This document shows positions 26,673-36,175 of a DNA stretch of 64,000 nt, piece after piece. The DNA lies in NCBI GenBank assembly GCA_030123605.1, contig CP126123.1, forward strand, positions 1,364,001-1,428,000, in the 5' to 3' direction. The notes below the pieces were generated by a model that was not told where the DNA came from, did not search any database, and saw nothing but the letters and a program-made list of their open reading frames with translations. Source of the DNA: Nitrospira sp. Its GTDB lineage: Bacteria; Nitrospirota; Nitrospiria; Nitrospirales; Nitrospiraceae. The stretch's first letter is position 1. Every line of letters starts with the position of its first letter. The position numbers and the translations under genes were made by a program.

Positions 26673-29600
26673 CCCGCGCGGCCCTCAAAAACCCCTACGC
26701 CGTCTTCGCGCTCTGCATGATCGCGTTGATCCTGGGCGGCGTGTCGTACCAGAAAATGCGTGTGGACATCTTTCCGGAAATCAAGCTGCCGTCGATTCTC
26801 GTCACGACCTTCTACCGCGGCTTGAGCCCGAGCGAAATGGAGGGCGCGATTACGTTTCGATTGGAGCAACGTTTCGTCGAAGCGAGTTATGTCGAACATA
26901 TCGAATCCCAATCGCTCGCCGGCATGAGTTACATCAAGGTGTTTTTTCAGCCGGAGTACGGCATCGATGCGGCCCAATCGGAGTTGACCAGTCTGGCCTA
27001 CAGCGTCATCCGCACGCTTCCTCCCGGTGTCTATCCCCCCTCTGTCTTCAAATTCGGCGTGTCCAGTCTGCCGATCGGGTTGCTCTCCGTTGCCAGCGAT
27101 TCCCTGGGTGCCAAGGAGATTCGCGATCTGGCTTACTTTACCGTGCGCGGGCAAATCGCCAGTATCCCGGGGATTTCCTTCGGCCCTCCGCTCGGCGGGA
27201 AAGTACGGCAGGTGACGGTCTTTCTCGATCAACAGCGGTTGCTCGCCCGCGGCATCTCGCCTTCCGACGTGGTCAACGCACTCAATGCCCAGAGCGCCAT
27301 CATCCCGGCAGGGAACGTCAAACTCGGCGATCTGGACTATTTCGTCTACTCCAATAGCCTCATCGACGTCGTGGACAAGATCAACGACATCCCGATCAAG
27401 GTCGTGAACGGCACCCCTGTACTGGTGCGCGACATCGGCACGGCTGCGGACAGTGCCGCGGTCCAGACCTCGATCGTGCGTGTGAACGGCCGCGAAGCGA
27501 CCTACATTCCGATCACCAGGCAAGAAGGCGCCAACACGCTGGAAGTCACCGACGGGATTCGCGCCAAACTCTCCACACTCACGGAAATTCCATCCGGCAC
27601 CACCGTCAAGTTTCTGTACGACCAGTCGCTCTATATCCGCCAGGCCATCGCCAATTTGCAGAAAGAAGGGCTCCTTGGGGCAGGACTGGCCGGCCTGATG
27701 ATCTTTCTCTTCCTCGCCAGCGTGAAGGCGGCGCTGGTGGTCGGATTGGCTATTCCCCTGTCGCTCACGACCGCGTTGGTGGCGCTGTATCTCACCGACC
27801 AAAGCGTGAACATCATGACGTTGGGAGGGTTGGCGTTGGTGATCGGGACCTTGCTGGACAACAACATCGTGGTGCAGGAAAACCTGCACCGGCATTTGGA
27901 GATGGGAAAGGACGGGCGCTCGGCGGCTGAAGACAGTGCGACGGAACTGACCCTCCCGATCCTGGTCGCGACGATCTGCATCCTGATCGTGTACCTGCCG
28001 ATTATGTTCTTCACCGGCATCATCAAATATCTCTTCGTCCCGCTGGCCATGACGGTCGCCTTCGCCATGCTGGCCGACTATGTCGTTTCGATGTCGGTCA
28101 CTCCGGTCGTGTTGAGTTGGCTCTATCAAACCGGCCACGGCAAGTCCCCGGAGCATGACGCCTCGACCGATCAAGGCTGGTTTCGGTATGTCCTTGCGAT
28201 CTACGAGCCATTGTTGAAGGCCGGCGTACATTTCAAACCGCTCGTCATCGGGATCGCCGTCCTGGCCCTGCTCGGCACCGGAGCCTTCGTGATTCCCCGA
28301 CTCCATAGCGAATTCTTTCCGAAAGTCGATGCGGGGAATTTCACCATGCACGTCGTGGCGCCGGAAGGATCGCGCATCGAAAAGACCACCGCCATCGTGG
28401 GTCAAATCGAACAACTGATCCATGACACGATCCCCAAAGACGACCTGGAGGAAGTGATCTCCAATACCGGCCTGTATTATGGCGATGCCGCGCGGTTTGC
28501 TCCGAATACCGGAAACCACACCGCATTCGTGCTGGTCAATCTCGTCACCGGCCACCGAGGCCGCACGGACGACTACATCGCGCTGTTGCGCAGCAAGCTT
28601 AAGGCCTCCCTACCCGGCGTGGAGGTGGCGTTTCAAACCGGCGGCATCATCAGCGATGTCTTGAACTTCGGCCTCAAGGCCCCGATCGACATTCAAGTGA
28701 AGGGACCCAACCTCGACATCATCAGGCCGGTGGCGGAACGGATTCAGCAACAGATCGCCCAGGTCCCCGACACGGTCGATGTGCGGATCAAGCAGGGTAA
28801 GAGTTATCCGGAACTGCACATCGATGTGGACCGGACGAAGGCCGCCTACTACGGTATCAACCAGAATCGCGTGGTCGTCGATGTCATCACCGGCATCAGC
28901 TCAAACCTGGCGCTCTCCCCAAACTATTGGCTGGACCCGAAAACCGCCAACGGCTATTTCCTCCTGGCGCAATACCCAGAGCAATCGCTCACCAGTACCG
29001 AAGACCTGCTGAATATCCCGATCATCGGCGCCCGTACCCCGCTGCTGCCGACCGCCAGCCTCACAGGCGGCGGCATGCTCGGTTCGACCATGGCCCTGCA
29101 GAACACGCCCTTCGCCGGACGGCAGATGGAGATGACCAGTGGATTCTACAGCTCGAGCGATGATCGCCGCGGGCCGCCCGTCATGCTGCGCGATGTGGCG
29201 TCTCTCAACTTCAAAACCGGTCCCGATTCAGTGGACCATTATGATCTCTCGCGCTTGATCAATGTGCTGGTCACACCGGTAGGAAACGACCTCGGCCGGG
29301 TCGCCCGGGATATCGAGAAAGTCCTGGCCGGCATTACCTTGCCGAAGGACGTGACCGTCCAACTGCGCGGCGAAGTGGCCAACATGCGGAGCGCGATCCA
29401 GAACTTCGCCTTGGCCCTGCCCCTCGCCGTGGTGCTGATCTATCTGGTGATGGTAGCCCTGTTCCGCTCGTTCATCGACCCGCTCATCATCCTGGTGGCG
29501 GTCCCGCTGGGCTGGATCGGTACGGTGCTGATCCTGCACCTCACCGATACGTCGGTCAATGTCGAGTCGATGATCGGCACCTTGATGATGATGGGTATCG

Positions 29601-29935
29601 TGGTCTCGAACAGCATTCTGCTCGTGGATTTTGCCAATCGGATGGTCCGCCACGGCGCGACCGCCGAACATGCCGTGTTGGAGGCGGGCCGGCGGCGCAT
29701 CCGGCCCATCCTCATGACGGCGCTCGCGACCATCCTGGGCCTCTTACCGCTCGCCCTCGGTTTCGGTGAAGGCAACGAAACCATGGTTCCCTTGGCCCGC
29801 GCGGTGGTCGGCGGGTTGGCGGTCAGCACGATCATGACGTTGATGGTCGTCCCGGTCATGCACTCGATCGTCCTCCATCGCCGGGAACGGGCTCCGCTCT
29901 CCTCGACCCCCGGTGCGACCTCGGAGGAAATTTGA
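26666..29935 (+). CDS. RND efflux transporter permease (AcrB/HAE1-like)
   Basis: A 1089-residue inner-membrane pump of usual length, with 12 predicted TMs and two large periplasmic loops. TM1 begins in AVFALCMIALILGG. In TM4 the proton-relay motif reads GTLLDNNIVVQEN, so the classical Asp-Asp pair is Asp-Asn. In TM10 it reads MMGIVVSNSILLVDFAN, so the classical Lys is Ser. It lies in one operon: receiver, pump, adaptor (29935, one-base overlap), TolC (31233). Substrate unknown; heavy-metal CzcA motifs are not obvious. Confidence 0.9.
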   Translation: MLTRAALKNPYAVFALCMIALILGGVSYQKMRVDIFPEIKLPSILVTTFYRGLSPSEMEGAITFRLEQRFVEASYVEHIESQSLAGMSYIKVFFQPEYGIDAAQSELTSLAYSVIRTLPPGVYPPSVFKFGVSSLPIGLLSVASDSLGAKEIRDLAYFTVRGQIASIPGISFGPPLGGKVRQVTVFLDQQRLLARGISPSDVVNALNAQSAIIPAGNVKLGDLDYFVYSNSLIDVVDKINDIPIKVVNGTPVLVRDIGTAADSAAVQTSIVRVNGREATYIPITRQEGANTLEVTDGIRAKLSTLTEIPSGTTVKFLYDQSLYIRQAIANLQKEGLLGAGLAGLMIFLFLASVKAALVVGLAIPLSLTTALVALYLTDQSVNIMTLGGLALVIGTLLDNNIVVQENLHRHLEMGKDGRSAAEDSATELTLPILVATICILIVYLPIMFFTGIIKYLFVPLAMTVAFAMLADYVVSMSVTPVVLSWLYQTGHGKSPEHDASTDQGWFRYVLAIYEPLLKAGVHFKPLVIGIAVLALLGTGAFVIPRLHSEFFPKVDAGNFTMHVVAPEGSRIEKTTAIVGQIEQLIHDTIPKDDLEEVISNTGLYYGDAARFAPNTGNHTAFVLVNLVTGHRGRTDDYIALLRSKLKASLPGVEVAFQTGGIISDVLNFGLKAPIDIQVKGPNLDIIRPVAERIQQQIAQVPDTVDVRIKQGKSYPELHIDVDRTKAAYYGINQNRVVVDVITGISSNLALSPNYWLDPKTANGYFLLAQYPEQSLTSTEDLLNIPIIGARTPLLPTASLTGGGMLGSTMALQNTPFAGRQMEMTSGFYSSSDDRRGPPVMLRDVASLNFKTGPDSVDHYDLSRLINVLVTPVGNDLGRVARDIEKVLAGITLPKDVTVQLRGEVANMRSAIQNFALALPLAVVLIYLVMVALFRSFIDPLIILVAVPLGWIGTVLILHLTDTSVNVESMIGTLMMMGIVVSNSILLVDFANRMVRHGATAEHAVLEAGRRRIRPILMTALATILGLLPLALGFGEGNETMVPLARAVVGGLAVSTIMTLMVVPVMHSIVLHRRERAPLSSTPGATSEEI

Positions 29936-31221
29936 TGGACGAACGGACAACTACGCCTTCGCACTCCAAACCAACCGGCCGCAGATCCTTCTGGATCGGA
30001 GCCGTCATTCTGCTTTTCCTGGCAATCGGCGGGTACCTCTACTCGTACGACGGCAACAAGGGCGCGCCAGCCTCTTCAGTCAATCCAGGCGACAACCGGG
30101 AGGAACAGGGGACAGGTCAATCTTCGTCGGGAGGCGACTCGTCGCCGGTCGATGTCCAAGTGACCAAACCGACGCGCCGCGACCTCGTCTATACGGTCAC
30201 GCTTCCCGCCAACATCTCGCCGCTCTATCAAACCACGCTCTATGCCAAGGTCTCCGGCTACCTGAAATGGATCGGACCGGACAAGGGTGATCAGGTGAAG
30301 AAACACCAGGTCGTCGCCATCATCGATGCGCCTGAAGTGGAAGAGCAGTATCAGCAGGCCGTCTCGGACTTCAAGATCAAAAAGCTGACCTACGAGCGGC
30401 TGGTCAAGGTGTGGAAGGAATCGCCGGACGTGATCGCCAAGCAGGACGTGGACGTGGCGGAGGCGGCTTATCAAGGAGCCAAGCACCTCGTGGAGCAACG
30501 CGTCGCCATGCGCGACTATACCAAGGTCCGCGCGCCCTACGACGGGACCATCACCGCGCGCTTCGCCGACCCCGGCGCACTGATCCAGATCGCCACCTCG
30601 TCGGCCACCGGCGCAATTCCTCTCTTTACGATCATGGACCTCGACACGGTCCGCGTCTATACGAACGTACCGCAGGGCGACAGCCCATGGATCGTCCCGG
30701 GTAAGACCAAGGCGACCGTCATGGTTACGGAACTGCCGGGCCGTGCCTTTACCGGTACCGTCACCCGTTCGACCCTTGCGCTCGATCCTGCAACCCGTAG
30801 CCTGCTGGTGGAAATCGACCTGCCTAACGGAGACCACGCACTGCGGCCCGGCACCTTCGCCGAAGCGGCCCTCGACCTGCGCGAAATCCCTCAAGCATTG
30901 GTAGTCCCGCCGCAGGCGATGAACAGCAACCACAAAGGCAAAACACTCTTCGTGGTCGAACAGGGCAGAGCCACATCGATTCCCGTCCAGACCGGCATCA
31001 GCGACGGACGTTGGATTGAAATCACGTCCGGTTTGCGTGGCGACGAAGAGGTCGTGGTGGTCGGCAAGCGCAAACTCTTGGACGGCATGCCGGTCCAACC
31101 GTCGCCGTTCAATCTACCGGAGGCCAAACCGTCCCAACAAAAATTCGACCGGCGTGCGCCGGGCGGCAGTCCACCGCCGCCGACCACCGTCACCGCACCG
31201 AACCAGGCAACGCAGAAATAG
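29935..31221 (+). CDS. RND efflux periplasmic adaptor (MFP)
   Basis: A 428-residue adaptor with a GGAGG site before the ATG. One N-terminal TM anchor (FWIGAVILLFLAIGGYLYS), a linker rich in Ser/Gly, then the barrel-sandwich lipoyl-like halves (TTLYAKVSGYLKWIGPDKGD; YTKVRAPYDGTITARF), the coiled-coil hairpin (about 140-200) and beta-barrel. The C-terminus is Pro-rich. It bridges the pump and TolC. Confidence 0.92.
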   Translation: MDERTTTPSHSKPTGRRSFWIGAVILLFLAIGGYLYSYDGNKGAPASSVNPGDNREEQGTGQSSSGGDSSPVDVQVTKPTRRDLVYTVTLPANISPLYQTTLYAKVSGYLKWIGPDKGDQVKKHQVVAIIDAPEVEEQYQQAVSDFKIKKLTYERLVKVWKESPDVIAKQDVDVAEAAYQGAKHLVEQRVAMRDYTKVRAPYDGTITARFADPGALIQIATSSATGAIPLFTIMDLDTVRVYTNVPQGDSPWIVPGKTKATVMVTELPGRAFTGTVTRSTLALDPATRSLLVEIDLPNGDHALRPGTFAEAALDLREIPQALVVPPQAMNSNHKGKTLFVVEQGRATSIPVQTGISDGRWIEITSGLRGDEEVVVVGKRKLLDGMPVQPSPFNLPEAKPSQQKFDRRAPGGSPPPPTTVTAPNQATQK

Positions 31222-31232
31222 GGAGATCGCCA

Positions 31233-32672
31233 ATGAAATATTTGCTTCATCGCACGACCGTCCTGACGCTGATAGCCTTTTCCGTGACCGCGACCGTCAC
31301 AATCGGCTCTCACGCCATGGAATCGGAACCACCGGCCACCTTGCCGAACGGCAGTTTCCTCGGCGTGCAGCAGGCGGTCGACATCGCCGTCAAACATCAC
31401 CCGATCCTCCTCGAAGGCGCGGCGAACCTGAAGGCATCCGAAGCGCGTACCGAACAGGCGCGTTCCCTCTACTATCCGCAGGTCTATGCGAACGCCGACG
31501 CCGCTGCCGGATCGGCCCGCATCAATGCCCGATTCGTGACGCCGGCCGGCGGATTACTTCAACCCAACCTCAGCCAATATGCGGTCGGCGCCCAGGCGAG
31601 CCAACGGATTTACGATTTCGGCTATACTCAAAACCTGGTGGAATCGTCGAACCTGTTCCGGCGCGCGAGTGAGCAGGATATCAGCGCCAGGCGGGCCCTC
31701 ATCCTCTTACAGGTCCAGCGGGCGTACCTGACGAGTCTGAAGCGACATCGCTTGGTCCAGATCGCGGAAGAAACCGTCCGGGAGCGCGGACAAATCGTCG
31801 GCCAGATCGAAACCCTGTACCGGCAACAACTGAAATCCAAGCTCGATTTCGACCTGGCGCGGGTCGAACTGGTGAACGCCCAATCGTTGTTGGTGCGCAG
31901 CCGTAACGATCTCAAATCCAGCTTCGCCGACTTGAACCGCACGATGGGTATCGCCGGCGCGGAGGATTACGTGCTCGAAGACATTTCCGTCGAAGTACGG
32001 CCGCAGAAAACGCTGGAGAGTCTGATCGGCGAAAGCCTGTCTCATCCCGAGGTCAAGCGAGCAAAGGAACAGAGGGCCTCGGCAGAAGCCAGACTCCGCG
32101 CCATGAAACGACAATACCTCCCGACCGTCTCGGCGATCGCCAGCGGAGGGAGCTTCGACACCTTCGATCCGAATCGTCAGGTCCCGACCGGCGGGTGGTG
32201 GGCAGCCGGCGCATTGGTCTCCATGCCGATCTTCACCGGGTTCCTGATCGAAAACCAGGTGCGTGAAGCGAGCGCCCAACAGGCGGCGGCGGAGGCGGTC
32301 AGCCTGAACATCGAACAGGCGCTGACACAGCAGGTAACGAACGCCTACCTCGATACGATCACCTTCGCACAACAGATCACATTGGCGGAGGAACAGGTCA
32401 AGACGGCCCAGGAAGCGTTGCAACTCTCACGACAGCGTTACAAACTCGGGCTGGGCACGGTCGTCGAAGTCACGCAATCGGAAGTGGCGGTGACGGCGGC
32501 GCAAACCCGCCTGGCTGAAACACAATATGACTACAAGATCGCCGAGGTCACGTTGGCCTACACATCTCAAGGCGACGGAACCGGCCGCGTTCAACTGCTG
32601 AGCCGTTCGGTGGGCAGGGACGGCCCCGTAACCCGGTTCAGCCGCCTGCATGAACCGGCCGATGGAAAATAG
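31233..32672 (+). CDS. TolC-family outer membrane efflux protein
   Basis: A 479-residue exported protein with AGGGAG before the ATG, a signal peptide (about 1-30, ending SHAME-like), and two OEP repeats rich in long helices (for example TEQARSLYYPQVYANADAAA and QQVTNAYLDTITFAQQ). It ends the RND operon. The signal cleavage site is uncertain. Confidence 0.92.
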   Translation: MKYLLHRTTVLTLIAFSVTATVTIGSHAMESEPPATLPNGSFLGVQQAVDIAVKHHPILLEGAANLKASEARTEQARSLYYPQVYANADAAAGSARINARFVTPAGGLLQPNLSQYAVGAQASQRIYDFGYTQNLVESSNLFRRASEQDISARRALILLQVQRAYLTSLKRHRLVQIAEETVRERGQIVGQIETLYRQQLKSKLDFDLARVELVNAQSLLVRSRNDLKSSFADLNRTMGIAGAEDYVLEDISVEVRPQKTLESLIGESLSHPEVKRAKEQRASAEARLRAMKRQYLPTVSAIASGGSFDTFDPNRQVPTGGWWAAGALVSMPIFTGFLIENQVREASAQQAAAEAVSLNIEQALTQQVTNAYLDTITFAQQITLAEEQVKTAQEALQLSRQRYKLGLGTVVEVTQSEVAVTAAQTRLAETQYDYKIAEVTLAYTSQGDGTGRVQLLSRSVGRDGPVTRFSRLHEPADGK

Positions 32673-32687
32673 CGGTCGATGGAGGGA

Positions 32688-33431
32688 TCAAATGCTCTGG
32701 CCGGGAAAGACCCTGGCGAGGTCGATGACGAGTTCGTCCTTGGAATTGGCCAGCAACCCGTCCCACAGGCTGGTGCTTTGATGAATCACTGCCTGGTCGA
32801 GATCGAAAAACAGATCGAACCCTTTGGAGACCACGGGGTTCATGGGGTAGCGCCGATCGTAGATCATACCGTAGGCCGGAATCCCGTACACCGTCTGCCA
32901 ATTTCCCAGAATGAAGTGGAGCTCGGTGCCCCTGATATAGAGTCCGCCCGACGTAATGATGCGCTTGATCGACGTTTGCGGTTGGCTCAGATAGTAGGTC
33001 ACGCGCTCGTTCTCCCGCGCCAACCGCAACGCTTCGACCAATTGCGGCACCAGGATCGCAATTTCCGCATCACGAAACATCGGCAATCGGCGAGCATTGC
33101 CGGACAACCAGCGCTGAACGGTCGCCTGGTGTTCCTGCACCGTGAGTCCCATGAGGAGCCGCCGCACCTGTTCATGAGACAGCGTGACCGGATGGGTGAA
33201 ATGGCCGGGCGGCCATTCCGGCAACACATTGGCATCCGATTCGAGTCGGACGAAATTGACTGGGTCTTCGTAGACCGTGCGGGACGGAACTTGAGGAATG
33301 GCGCAGCCGGCGATGAGCGTCGCGGCGACGTACAATGGCAAAAGAAAAAAGGCAAAAATGAATGACGCCGGTCTCCCGGCGCCATACTCTTCACTTCGTA
33401 CTGTGTGCTTCGTGCTTCGTACGTCCATCAT
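32688..33431 (-). CDS. Lipoprotein, paralogue of the one at 5117
   Basis: A 247-residue protein with a lipobox LIAGC after a hydrophobic stretch (FIFAFFLLPLYVAATL). It shares RDAEIAILVPQLVEALRLA, the HPVTL...LLMGL block and GGLYIRGTELHF with the other lipoprotein. The annotated ATG overlaps the cyclophilin stop (ATGA) but the first 22 residues look like decayed intergenic DNA, so a later start is possible. Converges on tolC. Confidence 0.65.
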   Translation of the reverse strand: MMDVRSTKHTVRSEEYGAGRPASFIFAFFLLPLYVAATLIAGCAIPQVPSRTVYEDPVNFVRLESDANVLPEWPPGHFTHPVTLSHEQVRRLLMGLTVQEHQATVQRWLSGNARRLPMFRDAEIAILVPQLVEALRLARENERVTYYLSQPQTSIKRIITSGGLYIRGTELHFILGNWQTVYGIPAYGMIYDRRYPMNPVVSKGFDLFFDLDQAVIHQSTSLWDGLLANSKDELVIDLARVFPGQSI

Positions 33432-33937
33432 TCCGTGACAGAGACCGTCATTTCAATGCGCTCCAGCGGATTATCCCGCCCGTCGCGTTTCACATTGACC
33501 ACCTTATCGACCACATCCAATCCGCTCTGCACTTCACCGAACACGGTATATTGCCAGTCCAGAAAGTTGGCGTCGTTGACACAGATGAAAAACTGCGACC
33601 CGGCGCTGTCCGGATCGTTGGCACGCGCCATGGACAGGGTGCCTCGCTTATGCGGCTTGCTGTTGAACTCCGCCTTGACCTTGTGTCCCGGTCCGCCCAT
33701 GCCGTGCGAGGCGCGATCCGGATTCTTGCTGTTCGGATCGCCGCCCTGAATCATGAACCCCGGAATCACACGGTGGAACGTGGTGCCGTCGTAGAACCCC
33801 TGCTTCGCCAGATCCACAAAGTTCTTCACATGGTTGGGCGCCACGTCGGGAAACAATCGCAGGACGATTTGCCCCCACGGCTCGTTTTTCGAGGTCACGG
33901 TGATGGTCGCTTGCAGTGAACCGGCTTGTGCAGTCAT
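33428..33937 (-). CDS. ppiB: Peptidyl-prolyl cis-trans isomerase, cyclophilin type
   Basis: A 169-residue cyclophilin with FHRVIPGFMIQGGDP, GTLSMARANDPDSAGSQFF and FGEVQSGLDVVDKV. The catalytic Arg and the Gln/Phe pocket residues are present. No signal peptide, so it is probably cytoplasmic. AAAGGA lies upstream of the ATG. Confidence 0.93.
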   Translation of the reverse strand: MTAQAGSLQATITVTSKNEPWGQIVLRLFPDVAPNHVKNFVDLAKQGFYDGTTFHRVIPGFMIQGGDPNSKNPDRASHGMGGPGHKVKAEFNSKPHKRGTLSMARANDPDSAGSQFFICVNDANFLDWQYTVFGEVQSGLDVVDKVVNVKRDGRDNPLERIEMTVSVTE

Positions 33938-33954
33938 CTCATATCCTTTCCTAC

Positions 33955-35031
33955 TCAGTTAAACCGGAAGGGCGCGACGGTCTCCCCTTCCAACCCCCGA
34001 CTCACCGCCGTCCAGGTGAGGCCGTCGTCATCGCTGCGAAAGACCCCTGAACTGGTTCCGGCATAGAAGCCGCCCTTCTCACTCTCGATCAACACTTGAA
34101 CGGACAGGTTGCTGAGCCCCTTGTTCAAGGGCACCCATTGTCGTCCTTTGTCGATGGTCTTGAAAATCCCGCGGCCCGTGGCCACGTAGACCCCGCGATC
34201 GTTACTGATCAGCCCGCGAATCGAATCATTCGGCAGGGCGCGGCTGATCGGCAACCAGGTCTTTCCGCCATCGCCGCTGCGAAAGACACCGCCGTCGAAA
34301 GTCCCGGCATAGAGTCCCTGCTCCTTGTCCACGGCCAACACCCGAATGAAATTCTCCACGAGCCCTTCGTGATCCCGTAGCCCCTGCCGAAGACGCGTCC
34401 ATCCCGGCGTGCGTTCCTTATAACTATGGACCCCCTTGCCGGACGTGCCGGCATACAGGGTCCCGTCGTCGGTCTTCGCGAGCGCATGGACCAGAATTTC
34501 GTCCAACCCCGTGGTCACGACCTTCCACTGGTCTTGAGCGGTATTCAGCAGATAGACTCCGTCACCGGTGCCGGCATAGAGCCCCTTCGCATCCATCATC
34601 AACGCTTTGATCTCCAAACGCTTGAGTCCCTTATTGACCGGCTGCCAGCTCTTTCCTGCGTCACGCGAACGGAACACCCCGCCGCGAAAGGTCCCGGCAT
34701 AGATGGTGCCGTCCTTGGCCGTCGTGAGGCACAGCACGAAGAGGTCCGTCAACCCCTCGTTGACCGCGGCCCAGGAATCGCCACGATTGCTGCTTCGAAA
34801 AATGCCCATGCCGAACGAGCCGGCGTAGACCACTCCTCCGACACCGGCCGTCAAGGCCTGAATACTGGTGTTGCCGATATCGGCAGGGCTCGCGGGAGCC
34901 TGCCCTGGATGGCCCCTTTCCAAGGTCGGCGGTCCGTCACCGGAGCTCCCGCTCGGAGGAGAGACCGCCTGCGCAGAGCCGTTCATGGTACCGAGGGCAA
35001 GGACCGCCAGAACCAGGATAACACGCAGCAT
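33955..35031 (-). CDS. Exported beta-propeller (BNR/YCF48-like repeats)
   Basis: A 358-residue protein. The ATG at 35031 has GGAGGG 8 bases upstream and leads into a signal peptide (MLRVILVLAVLALGTMNGSAQA). About seven repeats follow with (V/L)YAGT..GVFRS.D.G..W, as in sialidase-like or photosystem-assembly-like propellers. It is likely a periplasmic binding or scaffold protein; catalytic residues of sialidases are not visible. Confidence 0.8.
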   Translation of the reverse strand: MLRVILVLAVLALGTMNGSAQAVSPPSGSSGDGPPTLERGHPGQAPASPADIGNTSIQALTAGVGGVVYAGSFGMGIFRSSNRGDSWAAVNEGLTDLFVLCLTTAKDGTIYAGTFRGGVFRSRDAGKSWQPVNKGLKRLEIKALMMDAKGLYAGTGDGVYLLNTAQDQWKVVTTGLDEILVHALAKTDDGTLYAGTSGKGVHSYKERTPGWTRLRQGLRDHEGLVENFIRVLAVDKEQGLYAGTFDGGVFRSGDGGKTWLPISRALPNDSIRGLISNDRGVYVATGRGIFKTIDKGRQWVPLNKGLSNLSVQVLIESEKGGFYAGTSSGVFRSDDDGLTWTAVSRGLEGETVAPFRFN

Positions 35032-35067
35032 GGCAGGGCCCTCCTTCAAAAAACCGGACAGCGCCCG

Positions 35068-35838
35068 TCACCGGACTCGGTGGCCGGCAGTTCCTATCGG
35101 TATATCAGGATCGAGCGGCAAATTCACGCCTGCAGGAGGCCCGGCGCTTCGCCCGAACAGTTTGGCGCCGATGATGCCGATCTCATACAGCACCATGAGG
35201 GGCACCGCCATCAGCAGCATAGTGAACAAGGTGGCGTCCGGCGTCACGATCGCCGAGATGATCAGCGCCGCCATGATGGCATGTTTACGATACTGCGCCA
35301 GCGTCGCCGCGGAGACCACCCCCACCCGCGACAACAGCGTCAACACCAACGGCAACTCGAAGGCGCAGCCGAAGATCAGCAAAAATTTCACGTTGAAGTC
35401 GATATAGGTCCCCACACCCAAGGCCGGGGTGATGTCGCGGTCCATCCCGAAGCTGACGAAGAAATCGATGACGAGCGGCAGAATGACGAGGTTACAGAAG
35501 ACCAACCCGAGCGCAAACAGCAAGGCGGCCAGCAGGAACAGGGGAATCGCCCAGCGCTGCTCCTTCGGGAGCAGCGCCGGCTCGATGAACTTCCAGACGT
35601 GGTAAAAAATGATCGGCAGGCTCACGATGAGGCCGGCCAGAAACGACACCTTGATGGAGGCAAACAGCGCTTCCGTCGGCCCGTAGAACACCAATTGGTT
35701 GGGAAAGGGACGATTGAGCCAGGCCACCATCTCGGCCGAGTAGGCAAACGCTGCGGCAAACGCGAGGCCCAACGTCGCCGCGATGATCAACAGCCGCTTC
35801 TTGAGCGACTGAATATGGGCGGCCAGTGGTGCGAGCAT
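35068..35838 (-). CDS. tatC: Sec-independent translocase subunit TatC
   Basis: A 256-residue, six-TM protein with TatC landmarks: FYGPTEALFASIKVSFL, HVWKFIEPALLPKEQR and GTYIDFNVKFLLIFGCAFELP. The N-terminal family motif HLxELRxRL reads HIQSLKKRL here, so the acidic residue that contacts the twin-arginine signal (Glu15 in E. coli) appears to be Ser. No tatA or tatB in the window. It is the TatC of the genome or a variant copy. Confidence 0.9.
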   Translation of the reverse strand: MLAPLAAHIQSLKKRLLIIAATLGLAFAAAFAYSAEMVAWLNRPFPNQLVFYGPTEALFASIKVSFLAGLIVSLPIIFYHVWKFIEPALLPKEQRWAIPLFLLAALLFALGLVFCNLVILPLVIDFFVSFGMDRDITPALGVGTYIDFNVKFLLIFGCAFELPLVLTLLSRVGVVSAATLAQYRKHAIMAALIISAIVTPDATLFTMLLMAVPLMVLYEIGIIGAKLFGRSAGPPAGVNLPLDPDIPIGTAGHRVR

Positions 35839-35938
35839 CGTCTGCCTGAATCAGCGACCCGACTCTTCGTCTCTCGATCGCGGGTCTGTCCGCCGCGAGC
35901 ACCGGCGCCGCGAGATCGGTTCGGTCCCTCGACTTCCG

Positions 35939-36157
35939 CTAGCGAAACGATCGAATGAGTTCGGCCATCTTGTCTTTGGTGGCCAGTTTCTCTTTTTGCA
36001 ACTGTTTCTTCAGCACTTCTTCCGCCGGTGTCAGGACATGCCGCCGCTGCAAATCCGCCAACTCCGCATCCAGGCGATGGTGAGATTCCTCAAGCGTTCG
36101 GAATTCCGTGCTGGATTGCCGTAACCGCTCCGTGATCGCAGTCTCCGTCTGCTGCAT
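35939..36157 (-). CDS. YdcH family (DUF465) small helical protein
   Basis: A 72-residue, all-helical coiled-coil protein: ESHHRLDAELADLQRRH and KKQLQKEKLATKDKMAELIR follow the DUF465 pattern. AGGAGG lies just upstream of the ATG. Function unknown in the family. It precedes tatC in a minus-strand run. Confidence 0.85.
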   Translation of the reverse strand: MQQTETAITERLRQSSTEFRTLEESHHRLDAELADLQRRHVLTPAEEVLKKQLQKEKLATKDKMAELIRSFR

Positions 36158-36175
36158 ATCGCACCTCCTGGTTGA

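Noticed and set aside
26564-28555. A 663-codon minus-strand frame inside the RND pump
   Set aside because: It is rich in His/Arg/Asp and has no family resemblance; it is the complement of a strongly conserved pump gene.
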